The notes beneath the pieces are model-generated. The model had not been told where the DNA came from, searched no databases, and saw only the letters and a program-made list of their open reading frames with translations. Positions 47,921 to 60,300 of a stretch of DNA of 64,000 nt are shown here, one piece after another. The translations under genes were made by a program, and so were the position numbers. The stretch spans positions 293,422 through 357,421 of the forward strand of contig NW_004450945.1 in NCBI RefSeq assembly GCF_000321225.1, in the 5' to 3' direction. How positions within the stretch are numbered: the first letter of the stretch is position 1; each line of letters starts with the position of its first letter. This DNA is from Odobenus rosmarus divergens. Lineage: Eukaryota; Chordata; Mammalia; Carnivora; Odobenidae.

Positions 47921-48397
47921 GATCATTAGGAGACAAGGAAAGCTTTATGCCCAAGGTTGATTTAGGCCTGGGACTGAAAATGATGTGTAGGAAAAGAAGA
48001 GACAAAAGGACCAACAAAGGGAAGAAAATTAAATGTTCCAAGTACCAGATCCTGTATAAATTCCAGAAATGCCCTGGAATAAAACATGCTCTTGAATGTC
48101 CTGAGTTATTTAAGCAGCCAGCTAGTTTTGCAGGTCAGCATGTATAACCCTTACTTCTAAGGGCTTGACAAACAGTACCAGGGTTCTGACTTTACACTTA
48201 AATTCCTTGAACTCTGAGCACCTGTGAGCACGCGCCCAACATGCCTGCCCCCCAGCATGCACATTACGAGTCACAAGGAGCATCACTAATGAGTGCTCTG
48301 GTGGGAAGCATTAACTTAGAGGCTAACAAGTTGTAGGGAAAGAGGGAGATCAACACAGAAGGCCAACCACCAGCTTCGAGCAGCTTGTTCCTTAAAT
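47921..48397 (+). promoter_or_regulatory. Presumed 5' UTR and promoter-proximal region of TMEM207
   Basis: Single-copy DNA between a CanSINE and the TMEM207 start codon. It is not CpG-rich. A TATAAA lies at 48055-48060, about 340 bp before the ATG, but nothing shows that it is used. The transcription start and any non-coding 5' exon cannot be set from sequence alone. Confidence 0.35.
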
Positions 48398-48472
48398 ATG
48401 TTGAGATCCAGACCTTATAGTTTTACTTCAGTGATCTCAAAAGCGGGAACCTTGTATTTGCCACTCTTCCAG
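48398..48472 (+). CDS. TMEM207: TMEM207 coding exon 1 (start codon and signal peptide)
   Basis: It encodes 25 residues beginning MLRSRPYSFTSVISK and ending LPLFQ, then a GTAACC donor at 48473. It matches the human start (M-x-RSR-x-x-S-x-TS-x-IS ... LPLFQ) position for position, which fixes the ATG at 48398. The -3 base is A, an acceptable Kozak context. The hydrophobic core (about residues 16-29, running into exon 2) fits a secretory signal peptide. Lys15 sits close to the core and is unlike the human residue. Phase 0 exit. Confidence 0.93.
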
Positions 48473-51400
48473 GTAACCATCTCTCTTTCTGGGAAAAGAT
48501 TTTCAGAGGTACTCTAAGAGCCTGATTTGTTCTAGATTTGTTCTTTGGGCAACTTAACTACTCTCACATTTAAAAGATTTCCTTTAAGACAGTGTTACCA
48601 GCATCTTATGACTTACTATATTTATTGGTCAGAAACACAGAAGACCAAGTGCTCCATGTCATTAGTCTTATTTCTTCTTTATTACTTCTATTGCTATTGA
48701 AGTAATATAACGCAATGTAATCTTTGCTTAACTTTGCTAAGCTGTGCATTTTTTTAAAATAAAAAATGCTACTGATATATCCAAATGCTGTGGCAGGATT
48801 AATTTAAGACATGTTTACTGTTGCCTGCAACTGTACTTGAGGCTTGCCTGTTTTTCAATGCTGAACAATGTTGACAGAACCATCTTAGAGTTTATGTTAG
48901 ATCCTCTGCGTTAGCATCTCATTCAGACTAATACCTGCATCTCTGTATCTGTGTTACTTGAATGCAATGTATCTGAAAGATTTCGGTCTTGCTCATCATT
49001 TCATGATAACCCCAAAGTCCGTCAGCTAATGCATCAGCAGTGAGGTGGAAATAATCGAAGACTTTGGACTCCTTGCTAGGTAGGGTGCAGCACACCGGAA
49101 GACTAGGGAGTGACTTGAAAGTGAAATGTGGGCTTTATGTGTTTATCTGTTAAGCTGGATCCCAAATGATTTCATCTACTCATAAATAAACTTTCTTTAT
49201 GGACAAAATTTGAATGTTCATTTTCCTTTCAGTTAGTATGCAAATCTATTTGCAGCATTCTAGCAAAAGAGAGTGCAACTCATTTTCTGTGCTTATAAAT
49301 TGTTCATTACCATGCTCTCTGATGGCCAATTCATGGCTCCATCTGCAACTCCACAAATCTCTTTGCCCAGATAAACTTGGTGTAGTAAAGATAAGGTGCT
49401 GAAGAGGATGCATTGGGGATTAAAGGGAAAAAAAGACATATCTCACAAAAATCCCGTGGCTTATCATTTTAAATTTTGTAACTTCTTACTTGTATTCATA
49501 TTTGTATGGTATACTCCAGGAAAATAAATACTTCACTGATCTCATTAACCCAAATTTAAGGACTACATTTAAATGATATGTAAAGATTTTTCTCATCGTG
49601 CATGGAGTCTCAGTTAAAGGGAAAAACAAACCTACAAACAAAACTTCTAGAACAGAGTATCTTCTTTCCTCTGTGATGTGTTATTGTAACCTGTAAGGCT
49701 CAACACAGAGAACTAGGATAATTATATTGAAATGCTGATGGTTTGGGTCTTTAAAACAAAGCAATCAAGGTTATTACTTTTTCTCTCTTCTTTGATAAAG
49801 AGAGAAATGTAAATCTCAACAGGAATGTCATGTAATTTTAAATCGACCTTCCCCTTAGAGATAGTTAAAGTCACTCCTTCATGCATATATTTAACACCCA
49901 TTAATGCTAATGGGATGGACTTCTGTTTTCACATAGGGAACTTGATTTCCTTGTGTGAAAATAATACTTCGCAAATAATGAACTTCTTTCCTCTAGCTAA
50001 AATGTGAAAACAAAGAAAAAATGCAAGGTGCAAGAAAGGTCTTTAGAGGAAGCAAAATCTGCCTATAGAAAGAATAAAAGGCATTTTCACATCCATCTAC
50101 ACGGGTGTGTCGGATAGGAATCTGACTCACTATATGTATTTCCTGTCACTGCTGAGCTAGGGAATCTACCAGGAGATTTTTTTTTTTCAATTAAAATTTG
50201 GTGCACTAATAATAGACTCTGCTACGGAGCTTTTAATTAAAAAAACAAATGAAATAATATAAACCCACATTGTCTCTGAGTACTGTTTGTATTAAAGGAT
50301 TAAACTGATGAGATGTTTGGATTTTATTGTTCTAAACATGTGTTTCAGTTGGTGCTCTCGGACCCACCATGTGAAGAAAATGAAATGTAAGTAAATAGCA
50401 AGAGGCTCCATGTTTTATTTAGCATTTTCAAAATTCAAAGAATAAAAAAAGACACAAGTCATTTGAGAAGCCCCAAATGAATTTCAAATGATGATTATAA
50501 TCATGCAAGAAAAGTAAGAGCAAATTGTTTTTAAATGCAAATGGCTCAATTTTTCTAAAAGCGGGAAAAAGATGCACTTTCATTATGATTAGCTTTGGTA
50601 AATATAAAGAGCCTCATTGATTTCTAGGCATTTTTGCTTACAGCATTCTCCACCACAGTGGTGTCAAGGGTTCTTCAGTTTCATGAAAGCATCACGACGT
50701 CATCTCTCGCTGCATCCCCACTCCTAGGTCACAGTGATGGTGGGCTGCTGTTAAGATATTCAGTTTCAAATATAAGCAAGCTGACAAAGATTCTCACCTG
50801 TATTGTGTGTACATTTCAAAGTGCGTCTAATATAGGTTATGTGACTAATTGATTCAATTTTCTCACTTTTGGGGCCGTAGACTTAATGGTTCCCAGAATT
50901 CTATTCGGGAGATGGGGAGAAGGTTCCATTAATAAGGCTGCTGATGATTCATGAGAGCTAAAATGCACCGTGACTTAGTGCAAGTGTCAGAAAATCATGT
51001 CTGCCACGCACGGTCTTCTCCTCCATGCAGCCCTGATGGCCAGCTGACTGTTTTCAATTATTATTACCAGTTACCCTCAAGGCCAGGGTCTCACGCACGG
51101 CCTGGGCACTGCTTCCAGATGAAAAGGCCATGCTATGCGGAATGACTTCCTTGGCCCTGGAACCATTCATCTGCTTTGGTGGATCATCTCATTATTGATC
51201 ATCTGTGTGTTAAGTCTGTACTGTTCTTCCAGTTTTTGCATGGCTCTCCATTGCTGTTTCTTTGCATTGATTTTGGACTCACCTTTTTCTGTCTTCTGGT
51301 GTTTGTGACATGATGGAGGTTTTGATGACTGATGTACTTACCTAACTCTGGATCTCCTGGCTGTCTCATCTTGCCCAATTATCTTCTCTCTATGACCCAG

Positions 51401-54400
51401 AATAATTGAATACAGAAATTCATAATTGGGAAGGATTATAAATGTTGAATCTAATTCTTCAATCAATATGATCATAAATGTTGAATCTAATTTTTCGATC
51501 AATAGGACAGGAAAATATGCTATTGAGGACCTTGATAAGCTGACTTTCCAATCAATGAGGCTACTGATCTCCTTTTCAGGTAAAGAAATTGAGACTCAAA
51601 GAAACACAGTAGCAAATTAACGCAGGGCTTCAACTAGTACTTAAGAACAATTCTCTTTTTAGCTACCTCACTTTGCATGCAAGTGTCTGCTGTATTTGTC
51701 ATTAATACCATTGCTTTTGAATGAAGAGTCCACCTCAAATAAAATGCCAACTAGCAGAAAATAAAAAGAGAAGGCAAGAAAGTAGCTGGTATTGCAGAGA
51801 GGTGATATTAGGTAAGTATTTGTACTGAAGATAGATGCTATCCCAAATCTTTTGTCACTACAAGGTGTTTGAGAGATGATTAGTTCTATTTATATTTGTT
51901 TTCAAACCCAAACTATTTTTTCTGATCTAAACTACTCAGTTAATTTTTTTTAAGATTTTTATTTATTTTTTGACGGAGAGAGAGAGACAGCAAGAGAGGG
52001 AACAAAGCAGGGGGAGTGGGAGAGGAGGAAGCAGGCTTCCCGCTGAGCAGGGAGCCCGATGCGGGGCTCAATCCCAGGACCCTGGGATCATGACCTGAGC
52101 TGAAGGCAGACGCTTAACGACTGAGCCACCCAGTGCCTCTACTCAGTTAATTTTTATAACGGCATTTCATTGTATGAACAGTGCATTGCTAGGCTGTCTT
52201 TATATAAAATTTAAATACTATAAGTAATTTAGTATATGAAAAAAATAAGATAGAGCCTCCCCATTACACCCCTAATCCTTTTCGCTCCCCAAAATAAGCA
52301 AGTACATGGATGTGCATATATGTTCATAAGTAGGGTGACTTACAAATCATAAATATGATCATACATACACAGGATTCTGTCAATTAATTGCATTAATAGA
52401 TTCTGAATATGTCACTGTCTTACCTGCCTTGAGGAAGTTAAATGTTTTGCTCAAGAGTGAGCAAGTAAGATGCAGAGCTTGGATTTGGACCCAGGACTGA
52501 CTCCTGAGCTAGAATTTTATACTACAAAGTATGTATTATGTACCATACATATATGTATATTATATGTACTGCTGTGCTACTAATATATATGTATTACAAT
52601 TTTGCACTATAAAGTCGTACTATATGTTCAATATTAAATGAAACTATACACTGGGTGAAATACCAGAAGGATATATGGTTCATCTATTCTTCTAGATACT
52701 ATACAACTTACCCCAGATTAATTAGGTCAAGCCGCCAGTCTCCAGGTGATATGATATAGCATCCATCTCTCTCCCAGATTATAATAGCTAAATTGCACTC
52801 TTGTCTACGTTAAGGAATGATTTAAAAAAGAAAAAAGATCCATGAAATTTGTTATTGCATATATTCTAAGAGCATATGAAAAACGTCCCCATCGCCAACA
52901 GTAGCCTCTTCATAAAGCCCCATAGTTTGACTTCTCTGGTGTCTATTCCAGGAATAGTTGTGCATCTGGTGAGTAATGCTGTATGATTTTGTTAATTTTA
53001 AAGGATACTATATAACCAAATCTCTCTCTCATCCTATTAAATGCTAGAAAGCTTAAGCCAGATCTCGAGTTGGATTCAATACTACATATGGGGTTTACTA
53101 TATTCAGTTTAAAAACTGATCTCACTCTTGGCTTATTCTTTTTGTGTGATACCCTCCATGTTCTCATTTCTATTGCTTTTTGTATTTCTAATACTTGTAA
53201 AGCATTTGGAACACAGGATATTGAATGCATTCAGGCAGTACTCCACATAGTAATATAAGACCGGAGCCGGCTTTTACTGTTCCCAGTGGTGGGGCTGCAT
53301 GGTAGTAAGAGACACAGACTCCACAGCCAGACCATTTGGGCATGAAGCCCGACTTGGCCACTTTCAGCTTTGTTATCTTGGGCAAGCTACTTCATGCCTG
53401 AATTTTCCCAATTGTGCAATGAGGATTATAATATTGTGACCTTACCTCATAGCATCGTGAATCTGAAAGTGAGTTAATTCCCCCTGAAGTTATATAACTG
53501 GTTTAGAAGAAAGTTCTAGGTGATTCTAGCAAAGGAGCCACTGGAGCAATTCTGCAGTTTTGTTCTTGAATTTATCAAATTAAGGAATTTGTAGTTAGTC
53601 TTAGGTCCACAAAATCTCAGCACTGAGAAGAATAATAAAGATCAACTAGGCAAATCAGCCCTGTAGAGGAAGAATCATCTCCACAACATCCAAGTAAAGT
53701 AGGGCAGTAGTCTTTCAGTACAGTCAGAAAAAATCCATCAGCAACCACTTCCAGAGAACTCTGATGATTGGGAATGTCTTCCTTAAGCATCATAGTTGGT
53801 TCTCATTTCTCCTGAATGTTTTTCATTTTTGGCACCATCCCAATTTGACAAATCATATATAAATCTCTGAGTAATAACTTCATTTTAAAAAACGTAAGTT
53901 TTCCTACACTGAACGTCTTGCATCTAAAATTTGAGCAATTTGAATATTGTTATTGTTCAGATACTTTTTTTTAAGAATTAAAAAAAAAATCTATTTAAGG
54001 GCACCTGGCTGGCTCAGTCAGTAGAGCATGCGACTCCTGATCTCAGGGTTGTGAGTTCAAGCCGCATGTTGGGCATGAGTCTACTTAAAAGAAAGAAAAC
54101 TTGACCTTTAAAAATTGACCTTGGGAAAGACATGGAAATAATGGTGGGAAAGGAGGGAAGCACACAGAGTCAGGAGACTTGTAATCTGGTTTAAATTCTT
54201 TGGCCGGCTAGTGACCTCCTCCCAACTTTCCTACTTTGGATTTCAGTTGGAGAGTGTGTAAATTCCTGAGTGAACTAAATGATCCCAAAGGTACCTGCAA
54301 TTTGGAAATTGCATGATCACTTTGCATTTGTCCAGCTAACTCCTTCTTGGCCATTGTATTTACTGCATATCAGAAACTCCACCAGTGAGTGCACAGGATC

Positions 54401-57351
54401 AGAAAGAGAAAGTGAAATAAGTTAATTTGGATAATTGTTATCACTGGCAAAAAATACTGAGTGGCTCAAAAATTAAAGAACTGAGAAACAAATTGAGGTA
54501 GTTAATCTTTAGAATTCACATTTTGATAAGGATATGATCTATTTTTAAATGTAGAGAGGGTAAGCAGAGATTTGTAATGGAGGGAGATGAAGCAATCCAC
54601 ACTCCTGATCATGCACTTCCATTTCAAGATTCCAAATGGGAAACTTCTGCTCTTTTATTGGGCTAGGACACCAAGAGAATTTCCCTATGTCTAAGGTGAG
54701 ATATTATATGTTTAAGATTCATATTTTTTAATATAATATTTAACATTTTTGTGACTATAAAAGTGACATATTATACATTCAAACAATATGGAAATGTGGA
54801 AAAGATAAAGTGCCTCATGATACCAACTGTAAGAGAAGTAAGCATTGTTAGTAACTCGGTATATATGAGTCTATTACTATAAAATACTTATTTAGTGAAA
54901 ACATTGCATTTATGTAAAAGAATATACAAAGTAGAACTGAGACTTCTTTACTATTTTACTTCACAAGGCTTTTGGTGATAAATATGAATCTACATTCTTT
55001 TTGATGACTGGATTACATTCCTTTACAAGGATGTGTCATTAATTATTTTTAAAATCCATTATCGATGATTTCTTGTCTTAGGATGATTTTTAAAGTTATA
55101 CTTCAACTGCCATTTTTTCCCAGTCATTTGTACCTGTGTCTTTAGGTGAAAACACACACACACACACACACGCACACACACACAGAGCCTACAACACAAA
55201 AAACGAAAAACTTGTTCACTGGGTGATTAACTTTCCTCTTAAATGTTTGGGGTAAAATTTTTACGTTGACACTTGACATATATTAAAAAGTCACTTCTGA
55301 CTAGGATGATGATAAACATGACACACTACCTCCTTGGAGATGCTGGGAGCAATAAATTAGCTGACAGTTATGAGTGCTTTCAAGCTGGAAAGTACTAAGT
55401 GTTATTTTAACAAAGGCTGAAGTAGCCATGATTAAGTACAGCTTCAACTCACAAGCTTATCGGGCTGTGATGAACAGGTTTCCGCTGCTTAATCCCAGAA
55501 TACTGCAACAATGGCCCAGGTACTGAAGTATGAAAAAAGTCGATCAGCAAACCTACATTCCCCGTGCCTGGCATAGGGACGGACTTTGCAATGAATAGCA
55601 CATAAGTGTCTACACCTAGGGAATTTAACCTTCTGAAAATCACACTGAATTTTGTTTTCGTGTGAGGAAACTTTTTAAAACTTATCCCAGGAATGATTAC
55701 ATTGTGCCTAGACACACAAGTGGTTTGACTATCCTGACTGAAGAAATCAACTTTTCACTCCTTGGTAAATGGTACGTGTGGCTTTAAGTCATTTTCCCCT
55801 TTTCCCAAATTCTTCCTCTAACCAGGTCTGCAGCCTTGCTACTCTCTACCAAGATATTAAAGGTTAACAGAGATTATAAACCTTCCCTGGTGAATCAGCA
55901 TTTTAAAGAAACTTCATACCTAATATCTGTGATACGTTAGCCCTGAAAAATTAGTCACCACCTTCTCAAAACACAACTGTCTTTGTAACCCTAGAGTCAA
56001 ACCTATGACAGTGCAATTTTCTATGTGTGACAGTTGAACATTTACCTGTATTCTCAGTGTCCCAGATGAAGTGGTCATACTGTAAACATTTACCTCATTG
56101 TGTTGGGGCATGGTGCACAGTGAGTGCATGATCGTTCTGGGGAAATAGGTATGGTCAGAACAAATATTATGGTCCAAGAGCATAGGCTTTGGCCGTCTAG
56201 AGGTCCAGCATTAACTCTTCCTCTTTTACCACCAGGTGTGTAAACTATAAAGATCAATACACAAACCGCTGGTATATCTGGTAAGGACATTCTCAGTTTG
56301 TTATAAAACCTGTGGTGGTATATACATACATATATATATATTATTTAGGTGGTATATATATATATATATATATACACATACATATATATATATTATTTAG
56401 GTGGTATATATATATATATATATGTATACTCTGTTTCCTACATAATTGAAATGGCACATAAAATCATAGAGTTAAGGAAATTTTAGAAGTCATGTAATAT
56501 ATGTGGAAACATCACTTTCTGGTTATTGGTTATGTTTACTTATGTACTTCCTGTGACAGGGAACTTAACTGTTTTTAGGAATAATAGTTTATTCCCAAAT
56601 TAGAGAAATTTAACAGTAAAATAATTGTTCTTTCTTTTGAAATCTCCCTAAAGGACTCCACTACTGATTTCAAAAGTCTTAAAAACCTTCAAAATAAGAC
56701 TTCTACCTTCTACAAGCTAGTCTTTCAGAAATTAAAAGACAGTCGTTAGACACCTTCTACATCATGACTTCTGTATTTTTTAAAATTAGCATTCTTAATT
56801 CTCTCAATTAGGTGGTTAGCTCCTGCTTTGTCTCCCTTTAAATCCCCAACCCCACCCAACATCTAAAATCTGTTCAGTTGCTTTAACTACTAGTTGGATG
56901 CATGGCTGGCTAGCCGAAAGATAGGAATAATGGATGAGTGAATTAAGGGATAAAGACACTGCCTTAGAACAACCTTCCAGTTTCCAGAGGAAATGATTGA
57001 TCATCGTCACCTGGCAAGATCGACCCACTCTGAGCACAGCAAACATTCCAAGTTTAGTGAGAATGTATGAGTGATGGGGGGCATTGCTTAAGGAGTTTGG
57101 CCTCATAGATTTCTTGCACCCTGTCTCATGGAAGACAGGAAGTGAGCAGGAGTTCTTAACCTCCCTGCACGCTCCACCTCACGCCTTCCCTGCTTCTTCT
57201 GGCATCAGGTTCTTGCTGCTGATTTTCCTGGTGGCTCTTCTCTGCGGAGTAGTGTTCTTCTGCCTCCAGTGCTGGCTGAGGAGACCCCGAATTGATTCCC
57301 CCAGACGCACTATGGCTGTTTTTGCTGTTGGAGACTTGGACCCCGTTTATG
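48398..57351 (+). CDS. TMEM207: TMEM207, transmembrane protein 207 (partial, coding exons 1-4; last exon outside window)
   Basis: Small single-pass type I membrane protein. The family is known for kidney expression and, in human, for binding WWOX through a C-terminal PPxY motif, which is not in this window. Joined exons give about 101 residues: 1-25 signal-peptide exon, 26-53 short ectodomain with Cys33 and Cys39, 54-76 hydrophobic helix, 77-101 start of the cytosolic tail with LRRPRIDS and RRTMAVFAVGDLD. All four exons align without gaps to the human protein as I recall it (146 aa). Introns are 1876, 5849, 928 and at least 6649 bp, all GT-AG, in phases 0, 2, 2 and 1. No internal stop or frameshift is present, so the gene looks functional. 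The missing piece is the exon coding for roughly the last 45 residues. Neighbours expected from human synteny (IL1RAP to the left, CLDN16 to the right) are not in the window. Confidence 0.95.
48473..50348 (+). other. TMEM207 intron 1 (repeat-poor)
   Basis: GT-AG intron of 1876 bp. I recognise no interspersed repeat in it. The stretches 48620-49100 and 50100-50340 have balanced composition and AT-rich homeobox-like motifs such as TTTTAATTAA. They look like possible conserved non-coding DNA, but this is only an impression. Confidence 0.6.
50349..50386 (+). CDS. TMEM207: TMEM207 coding exon 2 (38-bp micro-exon)
   Basis: This exon follows a TTTCAG acceptor and precedes a strong GTAAGT donor. It encodes LVLSDPPCEENE plus the first two bases of a Met codon and matches human LVLSDLPCEEDEM. 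It covers the end of the signal peptide and the start of the ectodomain with Cys33. It enters in phase 0 and leaves in phase 2, as exon 3 needs. At 38 bp it would be missed by length-based gene finding. Confidence 0.92.
51438..51504. repeat. 31-bp tandem duplication in TMEM207 intron 2
   Basis: Two copies starting ATAAATGTTGAATCTAAT and ending ATCAATA, at 51438-51468 and 51474-51504, with two mismatches. Confidence 0.9.
51949..52138 (-). mobile_element. CanSINE in TMEM207 intron 2, young-looking
   Basis: Reverse element with an intact body. Perfect 17-bp target duplication CTACTCAGTTAATTTTT at 51932-51948 and 52139-52155. It is antisense to the gene, so it puts a T-rich rather than an A-rich tail in the transcript. 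Confidence 0.95.
52415..52520 (-). repeat. MIR fragment
   Basis: Reverse MIR core: GAAGTTAAATGTTTTGCTCA, then TTGGATTTGGACCCAGGACTG. Confidence 0.55.
53290..53475 (+). repeat. MIR element
   Basis: Forward MIR: CATGGTAGTAAGAGACACAG, CTTGGGCAAGCTACTTCATG, AATTGTGCAATGAGGATTAT, then CATCGTGAATCTGAAAGTGAG. Confidence 0.8.
54000..54100 (+). mobile_element. Short CanSINE in TMEM207 intron 2
   Basis: Forward short form: GGCACCTGGCTGGCTCAGTC, TGATCTCAGGGTTGTGAGTT, GTCTACTTAAAAGAAAG. Confidence 0.9.
55148..55184. repeat. (CA)n microsatellite with one CG interruption
   Basis: About 16 CA units with one CG near the middle. Confidence 0.95.
56236..56280 (+). CDS. TMEM207: TMEM207 coding exon 3 (45-bp micro-exon)
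   Basis: This exon follows a pyrimidine-rich acceptor ending ACCAG and precedes a GTAAGG donor. It completes Met38 and encodes CVNYKDQYTNRWYI plus two bases of a Trp codon. Human has CVNYNDQHPNGWYIW at the same place. It enters and leaves in phase 2. It carries the second ectodomain Cys and the juxtamembrane WYIW segment. A (TA)n-rich repeat begins about 33 bp past the donor. Confidence 0.92.
56314..56425. repeat. (TA)n-rich minisatellite just downstream of TMEM207 exon 3
   Basis: GGTGGTATATA starts at 56314, 56348 and 56400, each followed by a TA run, with TATTATTTA linking the copies. The array begins 33 bp after the exon 3 donor. Confidence 0.9.
57209..57351 (+). CDS. TMEM207: TMEM207 coding exon 4 (transmembrane helix and proximal cytosolic tail)
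   Basis: This exon is 143 bp between a CATCAG acceptor and a GTGAGC donor. It completes Trp53, then encodes the helix (residues 54-76, FLLLIFLVALLCG ... CWL), a basic stop-transfer stretch RRPR and the conserved RRTMAVFAVGDLD, ending in a split Gly codon (phase 1). Human has RIDSHRR where this has RIDSPRR, and DSIYG where this has DPVYG. The frame stays open upstream and downstream of the splice sites by chance; those parts are intronic. Confidence 0.95.
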
Positions 57352-60300
57352 GTGAGCTGTCTGCACACTTCTAGACTTCCTGTTTGAAACCTAATGGTTT
57401 GTGGTGAACTGAAACACTAACCTCTGGAAAGCAGATTTGTGAACTGAGAATAAGACATAGTTTATTGGAGACACAAAGGCATGATGCTGTGGGGAGAGAG
57501 TCTAAGTGAGAAACCTCAGAAGAAAGGAGACCTCAAAAGAAAAAACTGTCTTAGGGAAATGACCCATAGTTGAGTATGGCGATAGAACCTCAACATTTTG
57601 CTCAGTCAACATGCAAGAGAGAAGAGATATACAGGGCTGGACACTCCAAGTGAGTGGTAGGCCGTAAGGTACACAAGAACCTCTCTGAGCCTTTGATATC
57701 AAACTATCCTATGAGACTATTTATAGTCTCACTTACTAAATTCTCCATGCCTCACTTATCTGCAATAGCACTGAACCACACTTTCCAGGTTGTCTGCTAC
57801 AAACACACAGCCTGAAATACTTGGAATTGGGCAGGTAGATGTCAGTACTCATGTCCTTTCTCCCCAGACACACAGGCAGTGCCCTGATCCTCCTTGCTTC
57901 TAGCCCCCACCCCCAAAACCACGCCCGGCCTATTATTTTCTAGTCTGCGTGAGAGAATAAGCAATGGAGGAAAGCCAGGTTTTAGGCTTATTTGTAACCG
58001 CCAGCCTTAGCTGAAAGTAACAAAATTATCACTTACTGATTTCCCAGAGATCCCAAATCATAGATTATTTCTTTGTGTTAAGCATTGTTCTCAACCAGAC
58101 TGTCTGTTACTTTCCCTCTAAGGTGCTATCTTGTACACCGTACTTAGTGGCCTCAAGAGGGCTTGGTAGATTTTAACAGTTGCCCTTCAGGAACTTGGGC
58201 TAGCATAAGATTTCAATAGATGGAGCAGGGCATGCCCTGGGAAAACTAACAGCTAAATAAAAAGTGGGGCCAAAATAAACTTAAATGTTTTAATATCAGA
58301 ACTTGGTACTCCAAGATTTAGTGATTATATTTACTATTGGCTTTTTAAAAAGTCATTATTTAACGAAAGAAACACATGTCAATTAGAGAAATGGTTATTT
58401 GTGGAAGGATAATTAAAGTCTCCAGTGAAAAAATAATCTTTCTCCTAAAATCGAACACTTTCTATTGAGCATAGGAGGAAATAGGGTCACTGACATTCTA
58501 ATAAATTGTATGAGTCAAAGGGGTCAACATGGTCACATTAGTCTATTTTTATTTTTTTAACTTGAGGTATTTAACAAATAAATGTAATTATGATTCCTCC
58601 AACTTGACTTGAGTTTCTAAGGAGGAAAATCCACTCTGGTCTCCTTAGCCCTTTACTTACTCTGAAGAAGACTCTTTTACTAGACTATCTTGAATCTTTA
58701 AAAACTTCTCTTCTTAATTATAAGTAAGCTACCCAGTTATACTATAATCATTTTTAAGGCAGTGTATGTGCCACAGTTATATCCCATTTATCTGATGTTT
58801 TTATATTTCCTGCGTGGTGATTTATACATATGCTTTTGAATTTGCCCGAACTTGCCTGAACAGGTATGACTGGGAGAGAAGGTGTCAAGCCGGAGAGATT
58901 ACTGCAATAATTTGCGTGTAATCATACCAAATACAGGACATTAGAATCACATTCTCTATATTACCCTGAAAACATTGTGGACAGGAAAAGAATATACTTG
59001 GGAAGAAATTATTTAAAAATATAGTCAACATTTATTCCGCATCTACAAAGTGCTAGACACTAGACTAGGGGCTTCTCAGATATTATTTCTAATTGCTAAA
59101 TACCAACCTGGAAAAGTGGCTATTAATCCAATCAGAGGATATTATCTACTTTTCTCCCTATGCTGGATAAATATACCACATAGATCTTTGCTGCAAGTCA
59201 ACTAATAGACTTCAAATTGTCCATAATTGAGGGTAGGGAGCCAGTGAAAATTTGGGTAGGACACTCATGGCTTAGTTACCTCATCCTTTACTAAGTGCAG
59301 CCTTATATCTCAAACCTCCAGGCTTTTCCACTGGGTGATTCCTCAAAGGTAAGGATTGCTCTCCAGAATCCCCATTCCCTTTCTCATTTTATTGGTTCCT
59401 TCCTAATCCCACTGGTATCACTCTGAATCTGATTTTGCTCAAGAAACAGTTAAGCTCTCCCCCAGCTTAAGTTATATTATAAAACTCATTTTTGTTGCTT
59501 TCCATCTTAGGGCCAGAGGTTAGGTTGCCCATTCCTATTTATTTATTTTTTTCCCCTTGCTTAGTTGGGTGTTAGGTTAGTCCACCCACCACCCATGTCC
59601 CACCCTTTCTCAGGGATGCTCAGAAGAGCGGTATGGGCAGTGAACAGCCATTTACATGGTCTTTGATATGGATGTGTCTCCCAAAGTTATGCTTCCTGAC
59701 ATTCCTATTTTTCCCCCTCCCAAACAAAATACAACAAAGTAATTGAGGAAGTGTTATTCTCTGTGATCTTTAGTGACATCTTCCTGACTAGCAATTTCTG
59801 GAAGTAAATTCTGGGGAGTCAATATTTTAAAGCAGTCTAAAACCCAGACCCAGACTGGATTTCTTTTCCCCACTGGATCCCCATTACACTTTCATTTCTC
59901 CTGACAAATGATTCTTCCTGCCTAATATTTCTGTAAAAGGAGCTTTTCTCTAAAAGGAAGTGAGGGAACCACGACAGGATCTTTTTATGGCTACGCGGGA
60001 GGTAAGAGCCAAACTCTCCACAGCACCTCACAAAGTATGTGTTCATTCATAGCTTCGAGTTGAGTCCAGTCACTGCCAGATTCACACACCCACAAGGCTG
60101 GTGGTGGGGTTGTACTTCCAGGTCTTCCTCATGGTCACAGTTCAGAGGGGAGAGGAAAATGAGAACTCACTTGAAAGACACTGGTGACATTAGAATATGA
60201 AATAAGGTTTCTGGACTCTTTGCCACCCTTTGAACGCAAAGGGGAAGATAGGACGTTCCCTCCTGAATACAGAATGTAGGAAATGGATCATTTAAAGCAT

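Larger units (their letters stand above)
50387..56235 (+). other. TMEM207 intron 2
   Basis: Intron of 5849 bp. It holds a 31-bp tandem duplication (51438-51504), a CanSINE (51949-52138), MIR pieces (52415-52520, 53290-53475), a short CanSINE (54000-54100), a (CA)n run (55148-55184) and possibly antisense old L1 around 52230-52400 and 54720-55090. No further exon is seen. Confidence 0.7.

Noticed and set aside
57869..57910. A strong-looking splice acceptor (CTTTCTCCCCAG) in TMEM207 intron 4 followed by ACACAGGCAGTG, a little like the expected start of exon 5.
   Set aside because: In the required phase it reaches a stop after six codons, and the following sequence does not resemble the family's C-terminus.
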